A DNA stretch of 64,000 nt from contig NC_060060.1 of the NCBI RefSeq assembly GCF_020283565.1, positions 36,766,001-36,830,000 on the forward strand, read 5' to 3'. Of the stretch, positions 45,022 to 58,229 are shown one piece after another. The notes below the pieces were generated by a model. That model did not search any database. It was not told the DNA's origin and saw nothing but the letters and a program-made list of their open reading frames with translations. A program made the position numbers and the translations under genes. Each line of letters begins with the position of its first letter. Within the stretch, counting starts at the first letter, position 1. The stretch comes from Trifolium pratense. Lineage: Eukaryota > Streptophyta > Magnoliopsida > Fabales > Fabaceae.

Positions 45022-47649
45022 GTAAAAGTTGATTTGTGAATACTACATACAAATTTAATTGTGTGGCTTGCTATCGTTAATTGTTGGATAAATATTCTCA
45101 TTTCTTTAAGGGTTAATGTGTATCTCACTATTAAAAAAAATAAAAATGATAACGAGTGCTTTCGGAACACTCTTTAAGTATTCAATTTAAAGAAATTATT
45201 TATTCAAAAACTTAATATTTTAAAGTTACTATTTAAGTATCACATATTTTTATAAACATTTTATAAAAAAATACTATTGAAAACGCTTATAGAATGTCTT
45301 GAGAAACTCTTCAGCAACATCCATAAAATTGGACAAATTCATTAATTTTGTGATATAATGCGCCATTATAGAACTCTTACGAGTTACGTCTCTATATTTT
45401 TTTTTATGGGCTGTTACGGCTCTTTATACATGTACATCTAGTAGTATAAAAGTCATGTACAAGTTTATCAAAAAAATGTAAGGTATATCTGTCTGTCCAT
45501 GTAAGTATATATATGTATATATAGCTAGATGCTAATCATTTTCTTTTTGTTAAATAGAGGCTAATCATTTTGAGTTGTAGAAAAAATAAACTAACCATTT
45601 TGGTTGTATTAGTCAATAATGGCATGTGTTAACTTATCCTATGTGTTAACTTTCAAGAGTTTAAGTGAAGGAGTGGTGATCAATTATAAAAACTAATAAG
45701 GAAAGTCTATTCAATAATTGTTTCATTTAGAATTTGAATTATTTCGAATGATTAAAACACATTAACCACTTAAATCTAACCACTTAAATATTTTCATTCC
45801 AATTTTAAAACAACACATATAGAGCATGCAATAATGTACCAAGTAGCTGATATTCATGATTTGGAACCACTATCAACAAAATTACCGTTGTGAGAGTAAA
45901 ATCAATGCAATGTTTTTTATAAATATAAATTCTTTTATAAATATTCTTTGAATTCTAAGATTTTATAGTTTGGATTGAAACATCATTCTCTCGCTCCAAA
46001 TTTCTCTTATGAAAAAATAAATAAAATATTTTTTTTAATGAAATACACAAGTATATTTTTTTTTTCTTTGTTTACAATGGAGACAATAGGATCGAACCTA
46101 AAATTTTATTGATTCTACCCAAATCTCTCATGGCTAGATTAAACTTAATTTGTTTTACACAAGTATGTTTGGTAAATGTGCTTGAGACGGAATGATCAAC
46201 GGTAAATGTCAAAAATGTAATGTTGATACATCTAATAGGGCATATGTGCCTTTGCAGTGAACATGAAAATTTTAGTTGGACCAAAACTATAATCATTCTT
46301 TGCTATTCAAGATTAAGCAATGAGATGTTTAGATTAAAAGCTACTTTTCTATTGTTTCTTTTAGAAAACCACATTTCTATGAATTGGCTAATCTCTGGCA
46401 AAGGAAAAAACAAAAAATTATTATACCCACTATTTTTTACCGATAATTACTCATACATGTGTTTGGACATAAAATTCGGATTTTTACCCTGGCCATTATG
46501 AATATTTTCGTGGATACTTACTAAATATAAGTCCAATTATCATCCCTAACTTTCAATTTCATCAACTAACTCTATTCAGAGCCAGAATAGAAAAACATAT
46601 GTTGTTCTATCTCTGAACTCTGGTTTTAGCATGATGGCATTATTATTATTACTAACTTCAATTCAATCCTGCACTCTCTCCAATTCTTTATATGTTGACT
46701 GGACCAAGCACATGGGATATGGAATTATAAAATTGTAACGTAACAGACAAATTAAATTCAAAACCGTCCTCTTCCAATACAAAAGTACTATTGGTTATAG
46801 CACATAATCCCCATCACAAAATAAGATATTAATAAATTAATAGTAAAACATGATTGAGATAATGATCTTGTCATTAGCTATGATTGTCTGTATATCACAA
46901 GACACAAAATGAACTAAGAAACTACGTCCTGTTTCCTCATGGTTAGTCATTTAGTCTTAAGACTATAAACCTTAGGAAACATAAATTCTTGTGCTAACTA
47001 TACAATATCTACTCAATTTAATCTAATGTTCCCTTAAATCCCTTTTGTACATGAACAAACCCACATTAATAACTTGGTTCCATGTATATGCAGGCTCATT
47101 TTGATTAATCTTCCAATTATTGAGGCATTGTCTAGTAAACATGTTACAGAACTGTACTAATCTCTGCAAGCTAAGTTGTTATTATAAAACAGTAACACAA
47201 ATATCATCATCGCCGTGATATTTTATGATCTTATTTTATACCAGTATAAGTACGAAATGTTTACCACCGTTTCATCCTGAGTAACATATGGGACCATTTA
47301 TTGTTCAAATTTCTTATTACTTGAATCAATTCGTTGTTGGTGATATTATAATATTTTAATAAATAAAAAAAATATACTCAGGTTTATTTTAATCATTTAT
47401 AAAAATAACAAATTAGATTACAATGTAGTTTTAGTTGGGAATGGATCCTCTCCCGTGAAAAATTCACACGAGGAAGTTAGTTAGTATCCACCGCTCATTC
47501 CCTTTTAAAAGTTAAAATAGCATTAATTAAGAAAAACTCAAGTTCTATGATTTCACTACCAAATAATGTCAATGGAGACAACCCCAACCTGTTTTAGTTC
47601 GGCTATATTTTTTAATTTACAATATTTTAATCTCCCGCATATTCTTTTC
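45019..47649. other. Intergenic, gene-poor
   Basis: AT-rich DNA without recognisable genes or clear repeat structure. Confidence 0.4.
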
Positions 47650-48915
47650 TTAATTTAGTGATTTTTTTTCCCAAAATATACCTCATGTGCCTTATAAATT
47701 CCTGTAATATCCCGTTCCCCAGTTTTTTCCCGTAATCTCCCTCTGAGGGGACAAGTTCTGCGTTCGCAGAAGGGGAACAGTGGTAGCGACATTCTGAATG
47801 TCGTCATGCCCTGCCGGTAGCGACATTCTGAATGTCGTCATGCCCTGCCGGTAGCGACATTCCCATTGTAGCTATTGAACAATGCATTTTTTTTTTGTTT
47901 TTGTGGTCTCTGCATGGGAAGGGAATGGTTTTTTAATTTATTTTTTAAAATATATTTTTATTCAACTATCTCATCCTATAAATATCACACTCCATACTTT
48001 CATTTTATTTTTCACTCAACTAACTTTTTTCTCGCGCATCCTATTTTTACTCATCCGCTACCTACGAGTTTCTCGCGCCATATTTTTACTCATCTGCTAC
48101 TTACAAGTTTCTCGCGCGTCATATTTTTACTCATCCACTACCTATGATTTTCTCGCGCGCCCTACTTGTAGTCATCCGCTGCTTATGAGTTTCTCGCACG
48201 CCCTATTTTTAGTCATCCGCTGCTTATGAGTTCCTTGCGCGCCCTATTTTTACTCATCCGCTACTTACGAGTTTTCGCGCGTCATATTTTTACTCATCCG
48301 TTACGTATGAGTTTCTCGCGTGCCCTATTTTTAGTCATCCGCTGCTTATGAGTTTCTCGCGCGCCCTATTTTTACTCATTCGCTACTTACGAGTTTCTCG
48401 CGCGTCCTACTTTTACTCATCCGCTACGTATGAGTTTCTCGCGCGCCCTATTTTTACTCATTCGCTACTTACGAGTTTCTCGCGCGTCATATTTTTACTC
48501 ATTCGCTACTTAAGTAGTGAACGGTGTTTTATAATTTATATTACAAACTAAGTTCAAATCTTCAAAAACAAATTATTTATATTTATTTTTAATTTTATCA
48601 TAATTTTTTTGACATTTTAAAAAAATAACATTTACTAAAAATCCTATATTGAATAAAAATATATATAACAAAAACCCTTCTCCCCCATGCAGATCGGAAA
48701 AAAAAAAAAAAACTCAGGTCAATGGCGACATTTGCAATGTCGCTACTCTGTGGGCATGTCGACAACGTGAATGTCACTATCTTCTTTCCCTTCTGCAACA
48801 TCGGAATTTGTCCCCTCAGAGGGAGATTACGGGAAAAAAAATTGTGGAGGGGAATATTACGAGAATTTAGAAGGGACATGGGGTATATTTTGGGAGAAAA
48901 ATCTAATTTAGTTCC
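47650..48915. mobile_element. TIR element with internal minisatellite (Mutator-like?)
   Basis: About 200 bp at the left (CCCAAAATATACC at 47670; CCCGTAATCTCCCTCTGAGG at 47731) is repeated in inverse orientation at the right (CCTCAGAGGGAGATTACGGG at 48815; GGTATATTTTGGG at 48882). The subterminal zones carry palindromic GACATTCTGAATGTC-type sites: three on the left with a 34 bp period (47782, 47816, 47850) and several on the right. The interior holds a 12-unit minisatellite. No transposase reading is present. Long TIRs fit a non-autonomous Mutator-like element; a 9 bp target duplication is not clear. Confidence 0.7.
48031..48514. repeat. 41 bp minisatellite, 12 units
   Basis: Twelve head-to-tail units of 39-41 bp, each with CTCGCGCGYC, TATTTTTACTCATCCGCTAC and TTACGAGTTT or a close variant. 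Units 9 and 11 are nearly the same, suggesting larger duplications within the array. The CGCG core makes it strikingly CpG-rich against the AT-rich surroundings. The 41 bp period is not a multiple of three, so it is unlikely to code. Confidence 0.92.
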
Positions 48916-50738
48916 TTCTTATAATTTGAGTATGATATATTATTATAAAGAACTTGGCGGCAAAATTAAGGGTGTTCACAATCTATTTTGTTTGATTTTA
49001 AGTGAACTCGTTGCTAAATCAATCAAAAGCATGCGGATTGAATTGGGTTAGATTTACTTTCTTCTTCTTCTTCTTTTTTTGTAAAATTCGAACCAAACAG
49101 ACACATAATGGGTTGGTTCGGACCGGATTGATGGGGTATTACCCCAGGGGTAACCTTCCTAAGTGTAGGTTCATAATATACAAAAATTGCTTTAAAAAAA
49201 GATATCCGATGGTTATCAAATGTAAAATAAAATAATTAACAAATTAAAATTATTTGTAGCATAATACACTGCAAATTAAAACACATTCAAATAATTGTCC
49301 ATAAATGAACATTGCAAGGCAGTGAGGCACCATTGCATCAGGCAACAGGAAGTACCACATTCATTCCTATATTTGAGTTGGATGCCTTGGCTTTAAATGC
49401 TTAGGTAGTATAATAGGTTAAAAAATAAACTATGATTTAAAGGTGCAAGTGAAACACCTCAATTATTCTTTATATGTATTATTTGAATCCACAATTAGTA
49501 ATGTAGGCTCTAATATAGAGTTACTCTGAATTCGTAATTGCGAAGTATTTGATCTCTAGATGTTTTAATCCCCGAAGAACTCTATTGTCTTCCTCTATTG
49601 CGCGAGGAACTGGAATCATTAACCACATATGATGTTTAGCAAAAAAAAAAAATTAATCATATATGATCATCGTATTTCTATTTATGTGTGCGACTCGAGT
49701 TATTGCCCACACAAAAAAAAAAACTTCTGTTTGTTTATCAGTTGTTTCTATTTATAGGTTCAATATCATGCAAAAATTGGCCTTGTTTTGGGCTTGTGAC
49801 TTTTTGGCCCATTTGGACATTTTGATCGGCTGACTTAGTAAAGATTGACAGTTAAGCTTGAATAACAAGCAAGGGGAAAAACAGTGGAATGTGATGGAAT
49901 TGATAATTTTAATTTCATTCTCTTATCTTATTGTGTTATTCTCTCGGTTTTAAAAGGAGTTTCGCTTAAGATTTTTACACATAGATTAAGAAATACGACA
50001 TGACAATTTTATTAAACTAATCTTATTTACTATTGATGTAATGCTTTGAAAGTAATGTACACTATCAATTAGAAGGGAAAATTGATATTGGAAAGCAATT
50101 TGGAATTTTTGCAAGAGGTTTGTCATGGTTTGCTAGTTTCATTGTTTATACTTCTTTATCATGTGTTTTGGTGTTGTATTGTTTACCACTATAATGAGGA
50201 GCAACTAATGTACTTCAAATTTGATTTAACAGTTTGCAGTAATACTATACTTCAACATTCAACTTATGTGTTTTGGTGTTGTGTTGTTGCACACTTGATT
50301 TAATGATCTGTAGCATTTTTGCATCAAAAATGAAATGTTACATAGTTGACAAAAGACTTAATACAGTACCTGAATTTTTTTCTTATAGAGAAAGAAAAAG
50401 ACTGTCTTAAACATGCAACATGTTCTATCAATAAGTAGTGAATAATCCCCAAAATAGAAGGGGAGGAATAGACCTACCTAGTAGGATTAACACGGCAACA
50501 TTATTTTTTTTAATCACAGAAACAAGCAGCGCGCATTGGTGATCCAATATGCGCAGCAGAAGCCGCATTGCAGAGAAAGAATTTGCACACATACAAACAG
50601 ATATTGCACAGAAGTGACAGAACACACAACACAATACTTGTATTGTTTAAGAATATTTTGTATCCATCCATTCATGATGCTGCATTTGCATATGCAGATG
50701 GTGTAATTCATTCGTCTTTGTCACACAAGCGAAGATGA
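48916..50738. other. Intergenic, downstream of 4CL
   Basis: Mostly AT-rich DNA with no gene recognised. A (TTC)n run is at about 49060. The last few hundred bases before 50739 probably hold the 4CL 3' UTR. Confidence 0.4.
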
Positions 50739-53700
50739 TTAAGTTGCCACCACCAAACCTTCGTTAAGTCTTGCGGTTAATTGCTTTCGCAGAATTTTGC
50801 CAGAGGCCGCTTTAGGAATAGTGTCTATGAAGTAAACTCTGTTTATTCTCTTGTAAAATACAACCTGCATAAAACAAAGTTAACACAACTAATAAGAACC
50901 AATTAACCTTCATAATCCTTTAACTCATTAGCACACTCTCCAATAGCAAGAAAATAAATCTACTAATTTTGTGCTAATAATTAAGGAGAACCTGTTGTGA
51001 AATGTATTGCTTGATTTCATCCTCACTGATCTTTGAACCGTTTGATCTTACAACAAATGCAACCGGTAATTCTCCAGCAACATCATCTTTCAATCTGAAA
51101 CCAATACCATTTCATTATTAGTAAACAAATTTAGTGACGGAAAAAATAAAATTTTTATTTATTTCGTTACTAACGGATTTCATATTTTTCCTCTCTAATT
51201 ACTTACGGTACCACAGCAGCATCAGAAATGTTTGGGTGGGAAATCAACAACGCTTCGAGCTCAGCAGGAGCTACTTGGTATCCTTTGTATTTGATCAATT
51301 CCTTTAATCGATCAACAATGAAGACTTCATCATCGTCGTCAATTAAACCAATGTCACCTGTGTGTAGCCATCCCTCTTTGTCTATAGTTCTCTTTGTCGC
51401 CTCGGGATCATTTAGGTATCCTGATCACACCCACAAACATTTTCCTTTAGTACTTATTGAATAACGGATTACCAGAGCTCATTTACCATCAAAATTGTAG
51501 GGTTAAAAAAATTGAAACACAAGATTATGTTGACAAACGAATTTTTATAGTCTAGTAACTGGTCATAAAATTTATATTATCTAAGAGGAATACTTGTATG
51601 GTCACTCGATTTAAACGAGTATATGTTAAGAATCAGTAACTGTGTAGCACAATAAGTGGTTAACTGGTCATGTCGTAAAATAACTGTGACCACTTGGAGT
51701 TGGACCTATAATCTAGTGAAGTGAGTTAGGTAAGGATGTGGACTTCAACAATATGTAAACTTTTTTGTTCATGATAAACACAAATGCTTGCAAGTATGGC
51801 TTTCAGTTTTTAATCCTCAAATTCAGAAAATAGTTTAGTTTGAAGTTGAAGTAGTTTAGTTTGAAGGTAAGTAAAATCTAATTAAATATTGAGTACGGTT
51901 TAAAATTGTAGGTGTGATGCATTTACATCTCCAAAATTTGTCAATGAACAAATAAAAACATAAATTTTAAATGATTCAGAAAACTTGATACTTTTGTAAA
52001 CTTGTAATGACTAATTTGATAATAAGTGATCTAATTTTTATTACCATGATATTAGTAAAAGTTTTCATCGTCGTTAGCAATGATTAATTTCCGTTGAAAA
52101 ACCTAAGAGACACACAAGATGCGTTCTCCCATTCCAACCAAATTTTCACCATATGCATGAGTCAAGAATCGAACTTTTGGCTACATGCTTACCACTAACC
52201 AATTTATTATACTATGATATTCAACTCAAACAAAGTTATTAAAGCAGGATGAATTCAACACAACTACTGAAAGTTAAGTATAATTGCTGCCACAAATTTT
52301 TTTAATTATACAATTTTAAATACTAACATTAACTTATTAACTTTGTGTGTCAAAAAGAAATGTCCAACATGACCCATCATCGCCTTTAACAAGTGTTGCT
52401 AGTTCCTGTTGTTAGGTATATATATCTTGTGCTATGGCGCACTACACTTTCTTTTTTATCAATGAAAATTAGAAATATTGTGCGCAACACATAAGGCAGC
52501 ACTTTGGATGAAAGTATCCATAAGGGCACACACGTTGAGCACTAATGGGTTTGTCCACAGTGGCTGAGCCACAAAATTTATAAAATCTAAATAAAATTTC
52601 AGTTTTACATCAAAAAATATCAGTGTTGCTCTAAATCAACGTTGTATATTCGGAGGTATAGATATTTCGATCACTTTAATTTTATCATATTTGTAGTAGA
52701 TATTTTGTTATTATATGCTTATCAATTTGAATATTGTAAATTTATTCGTTGATTCATCCTTTACATTTTTAGAGATGTTGAATATGTGGTTATATTTAAT
52801 GTATTCTATCCGTATGAATGAATATATTTTAGTAGTATTTTTTGTAAAAAAAAGAATATAGAAAACATTTTGGTGGTCTGATGCTTAGGTGAAGATTAGG
52901 CATAACAAAACTAAATAAAATGAGGAAAATAAAATTAGGATTGGTATAGTTTTTCTCAGGTGTTTGGTGGTTGGGTCACCTAAGGTCCGTTATTTCTTTT
53001 GGTGAATATATTTATTTGATGATCTGATTTTAAAGTTGGACTCTATTATGACTTTTTTACAAATATGATGAAAGTCGGACTCTGTCTTTTCTTTATAAAA
53101 GATTTTAGTCATTTAATTTCTTAATTTTGAAAACTAATTATCCCACCCATCTAAACACAATCATAATAAAATCACTAAATTTAATTTAGTTGCGTAAAAT
53201 TTAGACAGTAGTATTTTAGAAGTTAGGAATTCGATTTTTAACTTCATCGTAAATAAAAAAAAACAAAAATAACAGTTTAGTCCAATAAATGTGGTCCAAT
53301 TATAGTAGTCGGTAAACTAAATAGGATACTAAGGATAACGGAAAAGCTCTTATCTTGGTTAGTCGTATCCAAAACCTCTCGAACTTACAGTGGTACGTTA
53401 TGTTTAAACACACATGGCGCGAAGGAAATAGATGTGCAGATTGGCTAGTTAGTTTTAGTCTCAACCAGAGTTTATATGATGTGAGAATTTTGGAGGATCC
53501 TCCTAGGAAACTCCAACAACTCCTCTTTGATGATGTATCTGAGGCTTGCAAGCCTAGAAGTGTTAAAGTAATCTTGTAGTTACGTTGTTCTTTCTTTTGG
53601 GTTTTACCCTCTTTATTCAAAAAAAAAAAAAAAAAGTGTGGGACTATAGAGCAGATGGCGTGAGTGCCACAATTACTATACTCAGTACCAACCCACATGA

Positions 53701-56700
53701 AATTCCCCACCACCAATCTACGATATCATTCACTAGATTTGTTTGCAATGATTGCAATAAAACAACCAAATCGTCAACCTTTTTTATCCGTATATTCGAT
53801 TAAGTTATTGGACTCAAGTGATTAATAAACTCTATTAAAAGATAGATTATTTGGGAAACTTCGAGTTTGATTTTTGAATAGAACAATTTGTTAATCAAAC
53901 TTTACTTAATTACTTCACGATCGAACACCGAACAGTTAACACAAAAAAATAAAAATAAACCACCGATAATTCTTGTGTAAACATAGTACAAGTTCTACTA
54001 AAAGAATCTCTAATAAAAAAAGATACGAAAAAAAATTCATGTTCTATTTAAATTATAAATAATATAAAAAAAATACGAAAGTGGTAGACATTAAGTCGTT
54101 TTATGCTATTAACTCGGATGTTGTGTTCTTGTTCGCAGATTCATCCTTGTTATTTTTTAAGGAATTTGAATATGTAATGATTTCAATTGATGTATTCTAC
54201 TAATTTGAATGATTGAATATCGTTGTTGTTTTAGTCGAAAAAATATTAAAAAAAAGTATTACAGTAAAAAAAAAACATTAAAATTTTATTAAAGTAAAAA
54301 TTAAAAATAAACATCAAAATACGGCTCTAATATGGTAACATTATTGATTTTTAATAGTTTTTTTTTTTGGTACAGTGATTTTAAATAGTTTGAGTTAAAA
54401 GAATTTATAAAAAAAAAAAAAAAAGTGTTTGAGTTAAAAGACAAAAAATTCGGATTAAAAATGGACCTATGTTTGTTTACATTTTTTTAGTAATATTACT
54501 TTTTTTCAAAGTAATTTATTAAAATTAAAAATGTGTCTATTAAATTAAAAAATAAAATAAAATTGTTGAGTAAAAAAAGAATAATTAACATTTGTCAAAA
54601 TAAATTTTAATTTTTAAAAATAATAAGATAAAAAAAGAACACGAATGAAAATCTTTTATATACTAAGATGAATACCTTTCATAACCTTTGTGCCTCTAAT
54701 GCAAATTTCACCAGCTTTGTTTCTGGGAAGAGAAGCACCAGTCTCTGTATCAACGATTTTCATCTCAGCGTTTCTTACGACGGTGCCACATGCACCTGGT
54801 TTTGTCTTGAATGGTTCCTTTGCAAATGCAAGGCTAATTGAAAGTGGCCCTGCCTCTGTCATGCCATATCCCTGTAGTATGTGTCAAAAAAATTATTTGT
54901 CTTTTTTAGATATTAATGATAAATGATAAATTTATCCATAAGAAAAATCAATTTTATAAGTCCATTACTCCTAAAAGTAGGAACACGTGATTCTAAAAGT
55001 AAAAATATCATACTCCTAAAAAATCACTTGTTTAAGCTTATTTACTATTTAGGAGTATTTAAGTTTATTTACTTTTTTTAGGAAAAAAAATCTTCCTAAA
55101 ATAGTACTTTTCAAAATGATTACTATTCCATTATTATATACACTATAATTTTATCTTATTTTTGGTCAAGTAGATATACACTACGATTATTAATCAAAAT
55201 GATTGTGTGAAATGAAAAACATGAGAAATTTTTAGGTGAGTCCACACCTAATTATTAATGGTTAGACACAAATCATATAATTAAATTCATTAATATATTA
55301 AATAAATATAAATAATTAATAGAGTAGTAATTAAAACCAAATCTCAACAAATAAGGAAAGAAAAAAAAAAGTTGTCAAAGAAACATGTGTTTTGTACTTT
55401 ATTATTTTTTTTCTAATTGTTCATATATTTTTTCTGTTCCAATTTCTCTTCTTTTTTTTTTTCAATTATTTTTATGTGAACACTTTGATACTAAATATAT
55501 TGTTGAATATCTGAGTAAAAAAAAAAAATTAGATTGTTAAATACCTATTAAGTATAATGTCATATCATATTTTGATAGTAACTTATATTTACATAATTCA
55601 TATTTCAAAGAATTTTGCATATGGAATAGCGGTGACCAACAATATAAGTTGGGTACCAAAGAATTTACCTTATTTTTATTCATTATTATTTTTGTACTTT
55701 TTGGAAACTTAGGGACTGGAACTGTCCAGACTATTATTAATGAATTTGTTTGATAAACAAATAGTGAATAGTTGATAAACAAACTTATATTGTATAAATT
55801 ATAAGATAGCTTATAGCCAATAAACTAGACAATTCAATTTGTATTATTTAGTAAAATTAACAGTCGAATTATCTTATTAACATAAAGTGGCATAAAAAAT
55901 ATTTAATTAATATTTAATTATTTTAAAGTAAGATAATAGGAATAAAATGAGAAAGAAAATAGAAAAAAAAATATCAAAATATATACTATTTTTTAGGTGA
56001 AATATGAAATATAAACTAATTGAATTAGCTTATTATAAATACAAGGTTTCAATTAGTAAAAAATAAATAAACAAATAAAAAGAAAGCTTAGTATGAAAAG
56101 AACAAAAAAAAAAAAACAATATGATGAGCGTATGAGCTTATCTCTATAAAAATATAAAGTGCACATAATTTTTTTTTTCCTTTCCTTATTTATAAAGATT
56201 TGGTTTTGTTAATTTTTTTATTTATTTGGTTAAAGAGATTTGGTTTTATTAATTATTACACTGTTAATTAATTGTAATTTTTTAATATATTAATATCTGT
56301 AATTATATGATTGGTTGTGCCTAACCATTAATGCTTAAGTGTGAACTCACCTAAAAATTTCTCAAAAAACATTTATGTATAAAAATAGTGGAGAATTTAA
56401 GTTTATTTACGTTTTTTAGAAATAAATCTTCCTTAAAAAGTACTTTATATACACTATAATAATTATTATTATTAATTAAAAGTAATTGTGTGAAATAAAA
56501 AACATACATGTATATATAAAAATAGTTTACAAAATATGTTAGGTGGATACCACCTTATATGAATATACATATCTAAACTTTAATAGTTGGTGTTTTTCTT
56601 TTTTTATATTTTTTTTTTCTTCCAACCAAACGAAACTAAATAGATTAAAAGAGTATTGTGATATGTGTGATGAATTGTGTCGGCAAATTAAGGTGATATA

Positions 56701-58118
56701 TTTTACATGGCTAAATTTCCATTTTTATTTTTTTTTGTCATAATTAAGTTTTATCCTACAATTGTGCGAAATGAAAAACATGTATAAAAATAGTTTAAAA
56801 TTTGTTACGTGGACACCACCTCAAATGAGTATGCGTGTCTAAACTCTAATGGTTGTTTTCCTTTCTTCACACTTTCTTTCTTTCGTGTCATGAATTGTGT
56901 CGGTGAATTAAAAAGATGATATATTTACATGGCTAAATTTCCATTTTTATTTATTTTTTATCATAATTAAGTTTTGTCCTACAATAATAAAAATAATAAT
57001 TCAAGAAATTAAATTTTTTTTCCAGTAATGTTTTGTTTTGCATGAAAATATCACAAACATATAATAAATGCATGAAAATTGAAAAGACATGGCATGGCTA
57101 CCTGACCAAGTACGGTCTGTGGCAATCTATCCTTCACAGCTTCTTCAAGTTCCATTCCCATAGGTGCTGCGCCAGTAATCATTGCTCTAATAGACGACAA
57201 ATCATATTTATTCGATTCACCACTTTTTACCAACGCCAACACAATTGGTGGCACAAATGACGCAACCGTTACTTTATACTTTTCAATAAGTTCCAATAAC
57301 GTTTTAATCTCAAATTTTTCCAAAATTAAAACCGCAGCACCGCAACGAATTCCACACAGTAAAATTGAATTGAGTGCATAGATATGAAACATAGGTAACA
57401 CACAGAGTAACACATCCTCACCGTTAGTATATTGGTGTGGATTTTCACCGTCAACTAACTGTGATATAGTTGTAACTAAATTTTCATGTGTTAACATAAC
57501 ACCTTTAGGAAGTCCTGAAGTTCCTGAAGAAAACGGTAACGCAACGATGTCGTTAGGCGTTAGTTTAACTTCCGGTGCATCGTTTTCATCAGCATTTGTT
57601 AAAACTGAGAAATCCACAACTTCTTCCGATGACGGTAACGGCGATGATGAATCTGAATCTATGCAGACGATTTTGATGTTATTGAATTTTGCGAAATCGT
57701 TGATTTTATTGAGATATGCGGATTGAGTTACGATGAGTTTAGTTTTTGTTGCTGTGGCTTGTTTTGATAGTTCCGATGAGGTGTAGAAAGGATTTGCGGT
57801 GGTGATGACGGCGCCGCGGAAGGATGCGCCGAGAAAGGTGAGTGCGAATTGAGGAGAGTTACGGAGGACGAGCATGATGACATCACCTTGATTGATTCCG
57901 ATCGTGTTTAATCCGGCGGCAATTTTGCGGACGGTGAGATGGACGTCGGAGTAAGTGAGAACTTCGCCGGTGTCGCCGTTGATGAGGCATGGACGGTTAT
58001 GGAATTGAGAGAGGTTTTGGAAACAGTAAGAGTGTAATGGAAGATGAGTTGGAATTTCAATGTCTGGGAGTTTAGAACGGAATATGAATTGTTGTTGTGG
58101 AGGAGAAGATGGTGACAT
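50739..58118 (-). CDS. 4CL: 4-coumarate:CoA ligase, class I-like
   Basis: ATP-dependent ligase joining CoA to hydroxycinnamic acids, the branch point to lignin and other phenylpropanoids; cytosolic. Five exons on the minus strand: 58118-57102, 54871-54676, 51420-51207, 51094-50992 and 50864-50739, for 551 residues, the usual size. ATG 58118 begins [20 protein letters not shown], as in known 4CLs. Box [12 protein letters not shown], is at about 197-207 (AMP-binding), GYGMTEAGP at 340-348, box II GEICIRG at 393-399, GWLHTGD and [11 protein letters not shown] follow, and the catalytic Lys is in SGKILRK near the C-terminus. The box II context ([15 protein letters not shown]) resembles class I (lignin-type) enzymes. 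All donors and acceptors are GT-AG and the frame is open throughout. Introns 1 (2.2 kb) and 2 (3.3 kb) are unusually long and contain transposons. Confidence 0.94.
53290..53635 (+). mobile_element. 5'-truncated LINE in 4CL intron 2
   Basis: The reading at 53355-53579 includes [20 protein letters not shown] and [15 protein letters not shown], typical of the RNase H end of plant LINE polyproteins (EGN.CADWLA... PP..L..LL..D). It is followed by an untranslated stretch and a run of 17 A at 53619-53635. The orientation is opposite to 4CL. Only the last few hundred bases of the element remain. Confidence 0.75.
53803..53945 (+). mobile_element. SINE family 4, copy 2, in 4CL intron 2
   Basis: GGACTCAAGTGATTAATAAACTC aligned to the A-box region and TTCGAGTTTGATTTTTGAAT to the B-box region of the copy at 25808, with CACGATCGAACACCGAAC at the 3' part. 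It is degenerate. Confidence 0.5.
55223..56363. mobile_element. Mutator-like TIR element in 4CL intron 1
   Basis: The left end GAGAAATTTTTAGGTGAGT (55223) is the reverse complement of the right end ACTCACCTAAAAATTTCTC (56345-56363). The inverted repeat continues for about 85 bp (CATTAATGGTTAG against CTAACCATTAATG). Flanks GAAAAACAT (55214-55222) and AAAAAACAT (56364-56372) are a 9 bp target duplication with one mismatch, as in Mutator elements. It is 1141 bp with no transposase. Confidence 0.75.
56474..56985. repeat. Tandem duplication in 4CL intron 1
   Basis: Two diverged adjacent copies (about 56474-56761 and 56762-56985), each running from TTGTGYGAAATRAAAAACAT through TACATGGCTAAATTTCCATT to TTTTRTCCTACAA. 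The start of the unit also occurs at 55203, where the Mutator-like element inserted, so there were at least three partial copies. Confidence 0.65.
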
Positions 58119-58217
58119 TTTGATAATGTTAGGAGAATGTTAGGAAGAGGGGAATTAAATTAAATTTAATTTAGGTAATAAAATTTGATTGAAATGGTGG
58201 CACCAATTAGGTAGTGT

Positions 58218-58229
58218 ACTATATATAAA
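58218..58229 (-). promoter_or_regulatory. TATA box of 4CL
   Basis: TTTATATATAG on the minus strand, about 105 bp upstream of ATG 58118. Confidence 0.5.

Noticed and set aside
44949..45170. ORF with a Tyr-Ile repeat tail
   Set aside because: It is a translation of the (TA)n microsatellite.
48031..48551. Repetitive ORFs (FSRALFLLIRYLRVSRAS-like) across the minisatellite
   Set aside because: The 41 bp period shifts frame at each unit and several frames are open at once. The ORFs are a by-product of the repeat.
55735..56060. Possible CTATAAGCT-family MITE nested in the 4CL intron element
   Set aside because: Only short motifs (ATAGCTTATAGCC, TTGTTTGATAAAC) agree and no clear termini could be found.
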